NCBI GenBank assembly: GCA_036557285.1
Contig: DATBHW010000040.1
Coordinates: 1-64,000 of the forward strand
Direction of reading: 5' to 3'
DNA length: 64,000 bases
Source of the DNA: Ktedonobacterales bacterium
GTDB taxonomy: Bacteria; Chloroflexota; Ktedonobacteria; Ktedonobacterales; DATBGS01
Of the stretch, positions 44,336 through 52,514 are shown piece after piece. Below the pieces are notes generated by a model, which did no database searches, was not told where the DNA came from, and worked only from the letters and a program-made list of their open reading frames with translations. Position numbers and translations under genes: made by a program. Each line of letters starts with the position of its first letter. The first letter of the stretch is position 1.

Positions 44336-44838
44336 TGGGGACGAGGGTGCGAGCTGTTTATCGCGTCTCTCAAGCCTGGCATTTACTGACGGCGCGCGTG
44401 CAGCCGGAAGAGCAACAGGTTATTAACATGCTGCTTCCTCCCGCTGCGCGCGTATTGTTTGTCACAATGTCGGTTGGCGATCAGCGCCATTGCCTGAATG
44501 TTTGTTACGCGCTCAAAGAACAGGGCTGCTCTGACCGCGATTTGCTGGCTGCGGCTTTGCTGCATGATGTTGGCAAGGGCGGCGGGCGGGTGCGTTTCTG
44601 GATGCGTCCGGTCCTGGTGCTGCTGCGCGCGTTGGCCCCTGGATTGCTACACTATCTGGCGGCATCGCCAGACGCATTCTGGCGTCGGCCTTTCTATGCT
44701 GCCTGGCATCATGCCGACATCGGCGCCGATCTGGCGGCGGCGGCGGGACTTTCAGAGCGGGTGGCGCTGCTGATTCGCACGCACCATGATCCCGCTGGCC
44801 CGGCGGCGCTGCTGCATGCGGTGGATGATCGATCTTAA
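44335..44838 (+). CDS. HD-domain protein (putative phosphohydrolase)
   Basis: 167 residues starting at ATG 44335 inside the previous stop codon. HD-type residues are in SVGDQRHCLNVCYALKEQG (His), LAAALLHDVGKGGG (His-Asp) and, further on, WHHADIGADLAAAAGLSE and RTHHDP. The motif order suits a small HD hydrolase of the type often encoded beside scpA or M50 genes, although the substrate is unknown. An alternative is a pseudo-enzyme, since the final Asp is not obvious. Confidence 0.75.
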   Translation: MGTRVRAVYRVSQAWHLLTARVQPEEQQVINMLLPPAARVLFVTMSVGDQRHCLNVCYALKEQGCSDRDLLAAALLHDVGKGGGRVRFWMRPVLVLLRALAPGLLHYLAASPDAFWRRPFYAAWHHADIGADLAAAAGLSERVALLIRTHHDPAGPAALLHAVDDRS

Positions 44839-44863
44839 CATAGAGTGATCTGGGGAGTGCTTG

Positions 44864-45679
44864 ATGGCGACGGTTCATGGAGTGAATGGAACAAAGGTTG
44901 TGATTGCTGGTACACAGGCTGCAACGCTTGCCTCTTCTCCCTATACTATCCATCTCTCTATCTTCGAGGGGCCGCTGGACCTGCTCCTGCATCTGATTGA
45001 GCGCCGCCAGATGGAAATTACGGCGATCTCGCTGGTGGCTGTGACCGATCAATTTCTGGAGTATGTGCGCAACTGGCAGGAAGAGGAGCCGCCGATGGCC
45101 CGGCTGGCGGAGTTTATCACGGTTGGGGCCAAGCTGCTCTTTATTAAGTCGCGCAGCCTGCTGCCGCAGGCGCCACGAGAAGATGAGGCTTCTGAGGCGA
45201 ATGAGGCGATGGCCGAGGCTGAGGAACTGCGCCGCCATCTGCTGGAGTACAAATTGGCGAAGGAGATCGCCCGCCTGCTGCGCGAGCGCGAGGCAGCCGG
45301 GATGATGAGCTTCCCCCGCCCTGGCCCGGTGCTGCCTGCCGGTGAATTGCTGACGTGGGCGCCTCCCAGGCTGGTGGGGCTGGAGGTAGAGGCGCTGGCG
45401 GCGGCTTTTCGTCGTGTGCTGGAGGAGCGCCGTCGCAGCAAGCCGGAGCCGCTCCCGCTGCCGGTGGTGCGCGTGAGCGATAGAATCGCGGAGATCGAGG
45501 CGGCGCTGGCTGCGCGTGGCCGGGTAGATTTTGAGGCGCTGCTGCGCGGCGCGCAATCGCGCCTTGAGGCTGTGGTGACGTTTCTGGCTGTGCTGGAACT
45601 CTGGCACGAAGAACGCATTCAGGTCGTGCAGGACGGTCTTTTTGCCGCTATTCTCATTCTGCCCGCTGCGGCTGCCTGA
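44864..45679 (+). CDS. scpA: Segregation and condensation protein A
   Basis: 271 residues from ATG 44864 (TTG at 44861 is one codon earlier), with GGGGAG upstream. The kleisin N-terminal block IHLSIFEGPLDLLLHLIERR, then TAISLVAVTDQFLEYVRNWQ-like sequence and AEFITVGAKLLFIKSRSLLP, and the C-terminal VVTFLAVLELWHEERIQVVQ are diagnostic. ScpA links SMC heads. The usual partner scpB is not in the window. The protein ends 3 bases before the convergent lipoprotein gene. Confidence 0.93.
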   Translation: MATVHGVNGTKVVIAGTQAATLASSPYTIHLSIFEGPLDLLLHLIERRQMEITAISLVAVTDQFLEYVRNWQEEEPPMARLAEFITVGAKLLFIKSRSLLPQAPREDEASEANEAMAEAEELRRHLLEYKLAKEIARLLREREAAGMMSFPRPGPVLPAGELLTWAPPRLVGLEVEALAAAFRRVLEERRRSKPEPLPLPVVRVSDRIAEIEAALAARGRVDFEALLRGAQSRLEAVVTFLAVLELWHEERIQVVQDGLFAAILILPAAAA

Positions 45680-45682
45680 CGC

Positions 45683-46300
45683 TTATCGGCCTTGCTGGCT
45701 GTCATAGTCTTCATCCGCCTTTTTCACCGCTGCGTCGCAGGTGGCTTCATCGACTTCCACACAAAGCACGATAGCAGCAGGATAATAGTGCTGGTAGGTC
45801 TTCCCGTTCATCTCCAACGTCAGCAGGAAGCCCTGGGCAATAAAAGCGCCGACTTTGGAACTTTGCAAGGCCACGACAGCCTCGACGTATTCTTGTGGAT
45901 GAATGACGGCGTGTTCCAGCGGGTGGAAGACATAGGGCCGGTGTAGGTCGTCAATGATGGGCGGATAGCCCAGGTGTCCTGCGGTGAGCAATTCGTGGCT
46001 GTTTTCCTCCGGGCGCTCGATGGCTGTTGCTACAAGGGTGACATCGGGAGGAAGGGCAACGGGCTTGAGGGAGTCGAGCGTGATAGGCGTCGCGCCTCCA
46101 TTGAACGCTCCCAGGCCAAGGGTAAATGGCTGCTCCAGGGTTTGATAGTAGTTCCTGGCAGAGATAGTGCCATCATCGGCCTGGAAAGGCGCTGGCGCAT
46201 CCGGGTAGGTTTGCCCAGGGCGGTTGCCAGCACAGGCAGCCAGGAGGAGCAAGAGGCAGAGGATAGACGGCAAGCTGCGAACGGGCGTAGGATTCACCAC
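45683..46300 (-). CDS. Predicted lipoprotein, unknown function
   Basis: 205 residues. A signal peptide LPSILCLLLLLAACAGN ends at the lipobox LAAC, so the mature protein should be a lipid-anchored extracellular protein of about 184 residues. The rest is mixed alpha/beta with blocks such as GAFNGGATPITLDSLKPVAL and a Cys pair near the end (LCVEVDEATCD). I do not recognise a family. It follows the secreted-protein gene on the same strand, with a strong hairpin between them. Confidence 0.7.
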   Translation of the reverse strand: MVNPTPVRSLPSILCLLLLLAACAGNRPGQTYPDAPAPFQADDGTISARNYYQTLEQPFTLGLGAFNGGATPITLDSLKPVALPPDVTLVATAIERPEENSHELLTAGHLGYPPIIDDLHRPYVFHPLEHAVIHPQEYVEAVVALQSSKVGAFIAQGFLLTLEMNGKTYQHYYPAAIVLCVEVDEATCDAAVKKADEDYDSQQGR

Positions 46301-46340
46301 AAAACTCCTTGCGATGGTTATAGGTCATGCAGGAATGGCT

Positions 46341-46376
46341 CATGAGGCAATTGACTTTGAGGTCAATTGCCTCATG
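46341..46376. terminator. 15-bp perfect palindrome between two minus-strand genes
   Basis: CATGAGGCAATTGAC (46341-46355) is the exact reverse complement of 46362-46376, with loop TTTGAG. It lies just past the stop of the secreted-protein gene. No U-tract follows on either strand, so Rho-independent action is uncertain; it may protect the mRNA 3' end or bind a regulator. Confidence 0.7.
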
Positions 46377-46388
46377 GCTGGCAGCTTC

Positions 46389-47552
46389 TCAGTTCAGAGA
46401 GGCATAAATGATGGTGGCTGTTGTTGGATAGCCATTATTCCCATAGAGATACCTTGTTGTTGTCTGTGAGGTATTCGACCAGGTAAGCTTTACAGTTGTG
46501 GAGAAGCCGCTGGTCGCGTTCAGGCAAGCTCCAAAGACGCAGACCGCACCACCGTAGTTGTAAGCTGCGCCAGAGACACGCTCAACTCCGTTTCCGACTG
46601 GGACGGGTGATTTCCACTGGTTGGGGTGGTTATCCCAACTGGAGACGTCGTTGCCAATTACTGTGCCTCCATCCCATTGAGAAGCTATGATACGGAAATT
46701 TTGCGTCCAGCCACCGTATAAACATCGTGATTGCTGCTTGAGATAGTGGAACTCGGTCTTTATTTGGTGGCCCCAGTTCGGAGCCTGAGCATGTTGGGAT
46801 ATAAGGTAGCCCGATGAGTTGGTAATAGAGACGCTTCCACTAAGCGACCAGTTACCTCCCCCATTTGAGCTAATAGCTATCCCAATCGTTGAATCTGAGG
46901 TCCGTCCATATGTAAAGATTCCTGAAAGATCCTGGACGACGTGCAGTTCTCCCACGACGGTGTAGGCGTCCGTTTGGCTTACGGTATTCCAGGTGCAATA
47001 CTGAATCTGACCTATGGTTGGGCTGGCAGTGGGCAGGGCGCCTGCAAGCGCTGTGGGAGCAGTCAGATGAGTATTGGAAAGCGCAGGCATTTCACGGGCG
47101 ATGTTTGCATCACTGCCGTAATAGCGGGGGAAGTAATAGTCTGCGAGCAGGCTGCCACGTCCATCAGTCACCATCAGTTCGTAGTTGACGTGTCCATCCT
47201 TCGAGGCTAGGGTGGCATCAGTCCTTGCCGGAGGGGTGAGCGAAACGATGACGCGCCCCTGGGCATCAATGGTTCCTGTGCCGACGACTGGCTCCGTCGT
47301 CTGGGCGCTGGCCGCCATGTTTTGCGGGATAACCAGAACCTGGGCAATAGCCCCTTTCATTGGTTTGCCATTGCGGTCCTGAACGATGATCTGCGCCAAC
47401 TGCGGGTCGCTTCCGGCGGGTATGGCAGAGATTGCTGTTGCAGCCTGAGCAGTTGCGGTCAGCGAAGCGAGGGGCAGGAAGAGCAGCAAGGCTGCGATAA
47501 TACTTGCTCTCAAGAGCCGGTGACGTATGGCGCGAATACACAATCGTTGCAC
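46389..47552 (-). CDS. Secreted protein of unknown function
   Basis: 387 residues from GTG 47552, chosen because AAGGAGG sits 9 bases upstream; the frame is open to 47621 but lacks a better start. The N-terminus RLLRASIIAALLLFLPLASL ending TATAQA is a Sec-type signal peptide. After it come an Ig-like segment (IVQDRNGKPMKGAIAQVLVI) and a C-terminal region rich in Ser/Thr/Asn/Trp/Gly with beta character (SNGGGNWSLSGSVSITNSSG, VCVFGACLNATSGF). Two Cys near the end may form a disulfide. No enzymatic motif was recognised. Tandem operator-like repeats lie upstream. Confidence 0.75.
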   Translation of the reverse strand: MQRLCIRAIRHRLLRASIIAALLLFLPLASLTATAQAATAISAIPAGSDPQLAQIIVQDRNGKPMKGAIAQVLVIPQNMAASAQTTEPVVGTGTIDAQGRVIVSLTPPARTDATLASKDGHVNYELMVTDGRGSLLADYYFPRYYGSDANIAREMPALSNTHLTAPTALAGALPTASPTIGQIQYCTWNTVSQTDAYTVVGELHVVQDLSGIFTYGRTSDSTIGIAISSNGGGNWSLSGSVSITNSSGYLISQHAQAPNWGHQIKTEFHYLKQQSRCLYGGWTQNFRIIASQWDGGTVIGNDVSSWDNHPNQWKSPVPVGNGVERVSGAAYNYGGAVCVFGACLNATSGFSTTVKLTWSNTSQTTTRYLYGNNGYPTTATIIYASLN

Positions 47553-47632
47553 TGAGATGATCCTCCTTGTTTGCTCTAAGCGATTGCTATCGGTGTTCCA
47601 TACCAAGCATAAGCAGGCCAATGGCTATTCGC

Positions 47633-47659
47633 CTCCCCTAAATAGGGTATTTGTCTCCC

Positions 47660-47674
<15 letters not shown>
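47633..47674. repeat. Two tandem 20-bp operator-like repeats, 22-bp period
   Basis: CTCCCCTAAATAGGGTATTT occurs at 47633-47652 and again at 47655-47674, exactly. Each unit carries an inverted repeat CCCTA-AA-TAGGG. The 22-bp period puts both on one face of the helix. They lie 81-122 bases upstream of the secreted-protein start, and the second overlaps the 3' end of the LuxR-type gene. Likely a binding site for a dimeric regulator, possibly the LuxR-type protein itself. Confidence 0.7.
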
Positions 47675-47989
<315 letters not shown>

Positions 47990-48147
47990 CGCTGCATCCT
48001 TTCGTGTCCATGCGGATAGGCTGTGCAGAGTCCGTTAAAGCGCCAGAGGTTCGCCGAGCGGTGGAAAGGTACCGAGCCGAGAACAGTATAGCTGAACTTT
48101 GAGGAAAACGCCAGTGTTTTTTCTAGGTATTCTTACTGGCGCTCTTT

Positions 48148-48188
48148 AGTAAGGAGGTAAGAGGATTGCTAGCTCTTGACAACCAGCG
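48148..48188. repeat. 41-bp direct repeat, copy A
   Basis: Identical to 49399-49439. It spans the 3' end of the two-TM protein gene (codons for LVVKS and the stop) plus 21 bases beyond the stop. The flanks then differ, apart from short related GGCGCTCTT-like sequences in opposite orientation on the outer side. Confidence 0.9.
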
Positions 48189-48498
48189 CCAGCCAGGCAG
48201 CGATGGGAAAAATACGCGAGGAGAGAAGAGTAGAGAGATCGCCATTAGCGTTCTCTTGGTAGCGCATGACTACGTAAACCACCAGAAAGATGAGGAAGGC
48301 ACTGCTACCTAATACTAGCCACCAGATACCCACGCCACGCAGCAGATTGGCAATGCGTTGCGGCCAGGACACGGTTGCATCGCGCATCTGGCGGCGCATC
48401 GCGTACCTCTCTGCAAAGAGCAAGGCCACACAGATGACAGCAATAGCAGAGATAATGAGCAAGGTATCAGGTGGTTGAGCTGGGATTGTCGTCGGCAT
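48169..48498 (-). CDS. Small membrane protein, two predicted TM segments, unknown function
   Basis: 109 residues. Hydrophobic segments: LLIISAIAVICVALLFAE near the N-terminus and IWWLVLGSSAFLIFLVVYVV in the middle; a third weaker one at the end (IFPIAAWLALVV). Charged residues between them (RYAMRRQMRD) suggest that the loop is cytoplasmic. No family recognised. Its last codons LVVKS and downstream bases are identical to the end of the DMT transporter gene 1.25 kb away, through the 41-bp repeat. The SurA-like gene is just upstream on the same strand. Confidence 0.6.
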   Translation of the reverse strand: MPTTIPAQPPDTLLIISAIAVICVALLFAERYAMRRQMRDATVSWPQRIANLLRGVGIWWLVLGSSAFLIFLVVYVVMRYQENANGDLSTLLSSRIFPIAAWLALVVKS

Positions 48499-48541
48499 GA
48501 AAATACCAGCCTCTCTTAGATTCCCAGGCTATAGCTGCTTT

Positions 48542-49318
48542 CTACTGAAGCGAGATGAAGATTTGGATGCTTGCAGCTTGCCGAAGCTTCTGTGTGTAGT
48601 TTGCTATTGCCTGCTGGATCGCCTCCTGGTTTTGCTGTTCGCTTGCTGGCAATGATGCAATGATGTGCTGTATCATCGCTCGTTGCACGAGCGCATCGTG
48701 ATAGCCGCGCAGAACCAGCGGGTTTGTTGTGAAATTTGAGGTATCAAGGCGGTTCACACACAGATATGCTTGGAAGGTGGTGTGTGCAGGGCTTGAAGTT
48801 GGTTCGCTCTGAAAACGCTGCAACTGCTGCTGGGCCTCGGCTTGTGCTTCTGCTTGGGAAACGGATATTCCTAGACGCTGGGCTTCTTGCATAAAAAGCT
48901 CAGCGTCAATGAGTTTGTCGAGCATATCCTTGCGCAGTTGGGCAGGTGTTTTCTGTAACGCAGATCTCGTGCTTGCTGGGGCATCGGCAGGAAGTTGCTG
49001 CAAAGATGCCTGATGGCTCTTGAAAGCTATGTTTACCCGCGTTTCTAAGTCAACAGCACTGATCTGATGCCCATTGACCGTCGCTACTATTGCTGGTTCA
49101 CCGGCAGGGATGGCCGTCGTCTGCGCGCGAGTGTGAGGATCCAGCACTGGCGCCATCGCAGAAGCAGCTACTACTGCTGTGTCACCGCAGGCTCCATTAC
49201 TGGCTGCCTCAGCAGGTGCAATTAGATGAGCGATGAGAATCCCGCTCACCAGAAGCAAGACCAGCACGCCTGTACTAACAGCAAGACGAATACGAAGCGA
49301 TGAAAGCCGAATCTGCAT
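48542..49318 (-). CDS. SurA N-terminal-domain-like secreted or membrane-anchored protein
   Basis: 258 residues. A membrane segment LAVSTGVLVLLLVSGILIAH is followed by a linker and an extracytoplasmic domain: IVATVNGHQISAVDLETRVN then ELFMQEAQRLGISVSQAEA. This matches the SurA/PrsA-type N-terminal chaperone helix pattern, without a parvulin domain because the protein ends soon after. It may act as a folding factor for the secreted proteins encoded nearby, which is inference. Cys residues at about 43 and 187 could pair. Confidence 0.75.
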   Translation of the reverse strand: MQIRLSSLRIRLAVSTGVLVLLLVSGILIAHLIAPAEAASNGACGDTAVVAASAMAPVLDPHTRAQTTAIPAGEPAIVATVNGHQISAVDLETRVNIAFKSHQASLQQLPADAPASTRSALQKTPAQLRKDMLDKLIDAELFMQEAQRLGISVSQAEAQAEAQQQLQRFQSEPTSSPAHTTFQAYLCVNRLDTSNFTTNPLVLRGYHDALVQRAMIQHIIASLPASEQQNQEAIQQAIANYTQKLRQAASIQIFISLQ

Positions 49319-49398
49319 TGCCAGGTACCTCCATCCTTGGGCAGGTCTATCGCTGCCCTCCTCAGATATTATATGCTAGGGAGCACTAAGAGCGCCAG

Positions 49399-49439
49399 AG
49401 TAAGGAGGTAAGAGGATTGCTAGCTCTTGACAACCAGCG
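49399..49439. repeat. 41-bp direct repeat, copy B
   Basis: Identical to 48148-48188. It spans the last codons (LVVKS-stop) of the DMT transporter gene and 21 bases past it. The 1.2 kb between the copies carries the two-TM and SurA-like genes. Confidence 0.9.
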
Positions 49440-50343
49440 TCAGGCCGCCCACGACGAGCGCCATCCCCGCCAGTTTGGGGAGGGTAATCGGTTCCTCCAG
49501 CAGGAGATTTGCCAGTACCAGGGAAATACCGGGCATCAGGAACGAATTATAGGTGGTGCGGATAGCGCCAATGCGCTTGATAAGCCAGAAGGTGAGCGCG
49601 AAGGTGACGCAGCCAGCCATAATTGCCAGATAGAGCAAGATACTGATATTAAGTGCTGTCCAATGCACCGGCTGCCCGCGCTCGAAAAGCAGGCTGGCGC
49701 TTGAGAGGATGAGGCCGCCCAACAGGAGTTCCCAGGCGGTGAGCGGCAGCAGGGGGAGATCGGCGGTGCTTTTGGCGACGCGCATTGCTGCCCCGTAAAA
49801 GATTGCTGAGCAGAGAACAGCGCCCTCGGCGGCCAGCGCCTGCCCTTCGCCGATACTCAGTTTGTCAATGAAGACCAACATGACCCCCAGCAGCCCGATC
49901 ACCAAACTGAGGGGAACGCGCCAACCGCGCGCTTCGTCGCGGGCGCGGAAGCTGATCAACGCGGTGAAAATAGGGGATATGGCCCAGATGGTTGAAAGTG
50001 TGCCTGCTGGTCCGTATTGAGACGCCCAGAAAAAGCAGGCGCTGGGAATCCCGATGATGAGAAAGGCCAGCAGCAAGACGCCCGGAAAGCGTTGACGAGG
50101 AAGAAACAGGCGCTCCTGGCGAATCAGCAGGAACGCGAAGAGCAGCGCCCCAGCCAGGCAAAAACGCGCCCCGGCCAACAGAAAGGGCGGGATGCCGCTC
50201 ACACCGAGCTTCACTGCCACCGAGAATGACCCCCAGATCAAGGTCATCAGGCCAAAGCCCAGGGCCGTCTGGATGGTCCAGACAGACCTGGTGGGTTGGA
50301 CGGCCTGGGACGCCTGGGCGGTTTCGCTCTTTTCAGTGGTCAT
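49420..50343 (-). CDS. EamA/DMT-family transporter
   Basis: 307 residues with about ten TM segments in two EamA repeats. Typical features: GFGLMTLIWGSFSVAVKLG at the start, PPFLLAGARFCLAGALLFAF, and the second repeat ending NSFLMPGISLVLANLLLEEP followed by ITLPKLAGMALVVGGLTL. It is probably a drug/metabolite exporter of unknown substrate. The last five residues and the 3' flank are part of the 41-bp duplication. Confidence 0.88.
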   Translation of the reverse strand: MTTEKSETAQASQAVQPTRSVWTIQTALGFGLMTLIWGSFSVAVKLGVSGIPPFLLAGARFCLAGALLFAFLLIRQERLFLPRQRFPGVLLLAFLIIGIPSACFFWASQYGPAGTLSTIWAISPIFTALISFRARDEARGWRVPLSLVIGLLGVMLVFIDKLSIGEGQALAAEGAVLCSAIFYGAAMRVAKSTADLPLLPLTAWELLLGGLILSSASLLFERGQPVHWTALNISILLYLAIMAGCVTFALTFWLIKRIGAIRTTYNSFLMPGISLVLANLLLEEPITLPKLAGMALVVGGLTLVVKS

Positions 50344-50354
50344 AGTTACTCATA

Positions 50355-50363
50355 ACTATACCA
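50355..50363 (-). promoter_or_regulatory. Extended -10 promoter element for the DMT transporter
   Basis: Minus strand TGGTATAGT (50363-50355), i.e. a TG one base ahead of TATAGT, 12 bases before the start codon. No TTG-type -35 at 17 bases. The short distance would give a leader of only a few bases. Confidence 0.4.
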
Positions 50364-50442
50364 GGCATTGGCGCCTCTTTTCATCCCATGTGTTCAGTGA
50401 GGCATATGGGCAGACTGACGCCAGGCGGCTGATGCCTGGTAT

Positions 50443-50450
50443 GCTATACT
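50443..50450 (+). promoter_or_regulatory. Extended -10 promoter element for the ROK gene
   Basis: TGCTATACT (TG at 50443 region, TATACT 50445-50450). No good -35 at 17 bases. About 190 bases of leader follow before the ROK start; it holds no gene I can support. Confidence 0.45.
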
Positions 50451-50638
50451 TGAGAGGCGGCAGGAAGAGATAACTCAAGCCTGCCTGGTCCTTTGATGTC
50501 TTGCGTCCCTCAATGACTGGCCCCAACCGTGCGACTCTCGGCCCACAGCATGCAGATGTATGTCTTGCGATACGCGCCTTTGCTGGCGCGGTCCTGAGGA
50601 CGGAGAGCGGCGCTGACGCTCATCCCGAAGGAGGCCCC

Positions 50639-51676
50639 ATGAACCAGACCTGGCACGAACATGAGTTGGTATCCAACCATGCCCATTCAATGGTCCTTGC
50701 TACTCAGGGCTATGTCCTGGGGGTAGAGATTAGCAGCGCTGGGATGCAGGTATCTGTGGCTCTGGCTGATCTTCAGGGCCAGATGGTTCATCACACGCGC
50801 AAGCGGCTCAGTGCTCCGCCAGAGGGCCAGGAAGCCGTCGCGCTGCTGCAAGAAACGATTGCTGCGGTTTGCTCGCCAGAGCGGCTGAAAGGCAATCGGG
50901 TGCTGCGCTGTGGGATAGCGGTCGGCGCGCCGGTGGATGCCGCTCGTGGGCTGGTGCGCACCATGTATCGCGCGGAGGGGTGGGACCATCTGCCACTCAA
51001 AGATTTGATTGAGCAACGCTGTGGGATTCCGACGATTTTGGATAACGACGCTAACGCCGCTGCGTTGGGCGAGGCGAGCTTTGGCGCGGGCATAGGCGAG
51101 CGAAATCTGGTCTACGTGGGCCTGGGGCGTGGCATCGGCGCGGGGATTGTGATCAATGGGGCGATCTATCATGGCGCGGGGACGATGGCGGGCGAGATCG
51201 GCCATACGATTGTGAAGGAGGATGGACCGCTCTGTCCGTGTGGTCGGCGGGGACACCTGGAGGGCATTGCTTCGGCACAGGCCATTGTCCGCACGATGAT
51301 AGGTATCTCGGTGGAGTATCCGCAGACGGAAGAGGCGATTCGGCGGGTCACTGGAGGCCGGGCAGAAGCCATGACCGTCGATCAGGTGTTTCGGATTGCG
51401 GCTGAGGGTGATTCGATAGCGCAAAAGGTGATTGACGAGGCGCTGCATTACCTCTCCCTGAGCCTGGCTAACCTCGTGAATATGCTGGACCCTGGCGTGA
51501 TTATCATTGGTGGGGCGGTGGCGCTGGCTGGTGATCTGTTATTTGAGCCGCTGCGCCAGATGGTCCCTCCGCTTTGCCTGCGCGCTTCCACCGAGCCGGT
51601 GCGGATCGTTCCGTCTGCGCTTGGCAGCGATGCCTCGCTGAAAGGCGCGGTGGCTCTGGCGCTTCAGGATGTCTGA
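50639..51676 (+). CDS. ROK-family sugar kinase or regulator (glucokinase-like)
   Basis: 345 residues from ATG 50639 (GAAGGAGGCCCC upstream). The phosphate-binding GVEISSAGMQVSVAL is modified from the usual D-x-G pattern. The ROK signature region NDANAAALGEASFGAGIG and GLGRGIGAGIVINGAIYHGA and the catalytic Asp in ILDNDANAAAL are clear. The zinc motif is CPCGRRGHLEG, in which His stands where the third Cys is expected. No N-terminal HTH, so a kinase rather than a repressor. The first motif, with Ser and Ala where Gly-Thr is usual, raises doubt about ATP use. Confidence 0.85.
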   Translation: MNQTWHEHELVSNHAHSMVLATQGYVLGVEISSAGMQVSVALADLQGQMVHHTRKRLSAPPEGQEAVALLQETIAAVCSPERLKGNRVLRCGIAVGAPVDAARGLVRTMYRAEGWDHLPLKDLIEQRCGIPTILDNDANAAALGEASFGAGIGERNLVYVGLGRGIGAGIVINGAIYHGAGTMAGEIGHTIVKEDGPLCPCGRRGHLEGIASAQAIVRTMIGISVEYPQTEEAIRRVTGGRAEAMTVDQVFRIAAEGDSIAQKVIDEALHYLSLSLANLVNMLDPGVIIIGGAVALAGDLLFEPLRQMVPPLCLRASTEPVRIVPSALGSDASLKGAVALALQDV

Positions 51677-51717
51677 GGGGAAAGCCTCACCCAAAAAACA
51701 GAGAGATAGAAGCAGAG

Positions 51718-51758
51718 AAGGCAGAGCGCCAGGGGTATCTCTGGCGCTCTGCCTTTTT
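51718..51758 (+). terminator. Intrinsic terminator after the ROK gene
   Basis: AAGGCAGAGCGCCAG (51718-51732) is the reverse complement of CTGGCGCTCTGCCTT (51741-51755) across an 8-base loop, and the right arm runs into TTTTT (51754-51758). Strong Rho-independent terminator, 42 bases after the stop. Confidence 0.92.
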
Positions 51759-51871
51759 GGTGTTATGGTGTTATGGATGACCTCTCGACAAGAGGGGATC
51801 ACTATGCTAGACTGGACGCGCTCAGACTGAGCAGCTACTGTCGCTGTATTTTCAGAGGGAGGGCGGCCCGC

Positions 51872-52309
51872 ATGTCCAACTGGGAGCAAGAGTTGGAGAC
51901 ACTCCTGAACCGACTGGGTGTGCGATGGGAACCCCTGCCTCCCGATGAACCAGGAGTTGATGGGGCTGAAGCTGATCTGGCTGATACTGCTGAGGTGGAC
52001 CCGCTCATGGATGCTGATCTGGAGGATGAGGATTGGGAGACGTTGGAAGATGATGATCTCGATCAGGTAAGCGTCGTGCGCCGTGAGATGCAGGCAACCA
52101 TCGGGCGTGTGGTGCGGATGGTACGCAGCGGGCGGCTGGATAGCGTGCTTAAAGACGATGTGCTCTTTGTCCTGCGTGCGCTTTGTCGCTCGCGCCCACA
52201 GCCAGATGAAGGCGAGAGCGAGGAAGAGGCACAGCTTGCGACGGCTGCGGCCATTCTCCATTTCTGCCGGATTGTGCTGCGCCTGACGCATGCTCTGGCG
52301 CAGCAGTAG
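51872..52309 (+). CDS. Small acidic protein, unknown function
   Basis: 145 residues from ATG 51872, preceded by GAGGGAGGGCGGCCCGC; upstream in-frame ATG 51773 lacks a ribosome-binding site. The N-terminus (MSNWEQELETLLNRLGVRWE) is amphipathic, the middle is very acidic (DADLEDEDWETLEDDD) and the end has helical segments (TAAAILHFCRIVLRLTHALA). No domain recognised. It lies between the ROK terminator and a DMT gene. A real gene is likely but not certain. Confidence 0.6.
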   Translation: MSNWEQELETLLNRLGVRWEPLPPDEPGVDGAEADLADTAEVDPLMDADLEDEDWETLEDDDLDQVSVVRREMQATIGRVVRMVRSGRLDSVLKDDVLFVLRALCRSRPQPDEGESEEEAQLATAAAILHFCRIVLRLTHALAQQ

Positions 52310-52514
52310 CGGCTGCGCAGCCGTTTGGCTTCCGCGCGCAGGTTCCCCGGCTGGTCGTTTCTAACCAAACGCGCTATACTATGCAATGGACCAGCACTCG
52401 CGGTTCATGATAGCGCGCTATACCTCGTTTCTGGACCCTTTTCTGGCTGGTCGGTAGCAATGGCACAGCCTTCTCTGCGCCTGCGCTGCCAGCAACTTTT
52501 GCGCCAGAAAGGAT

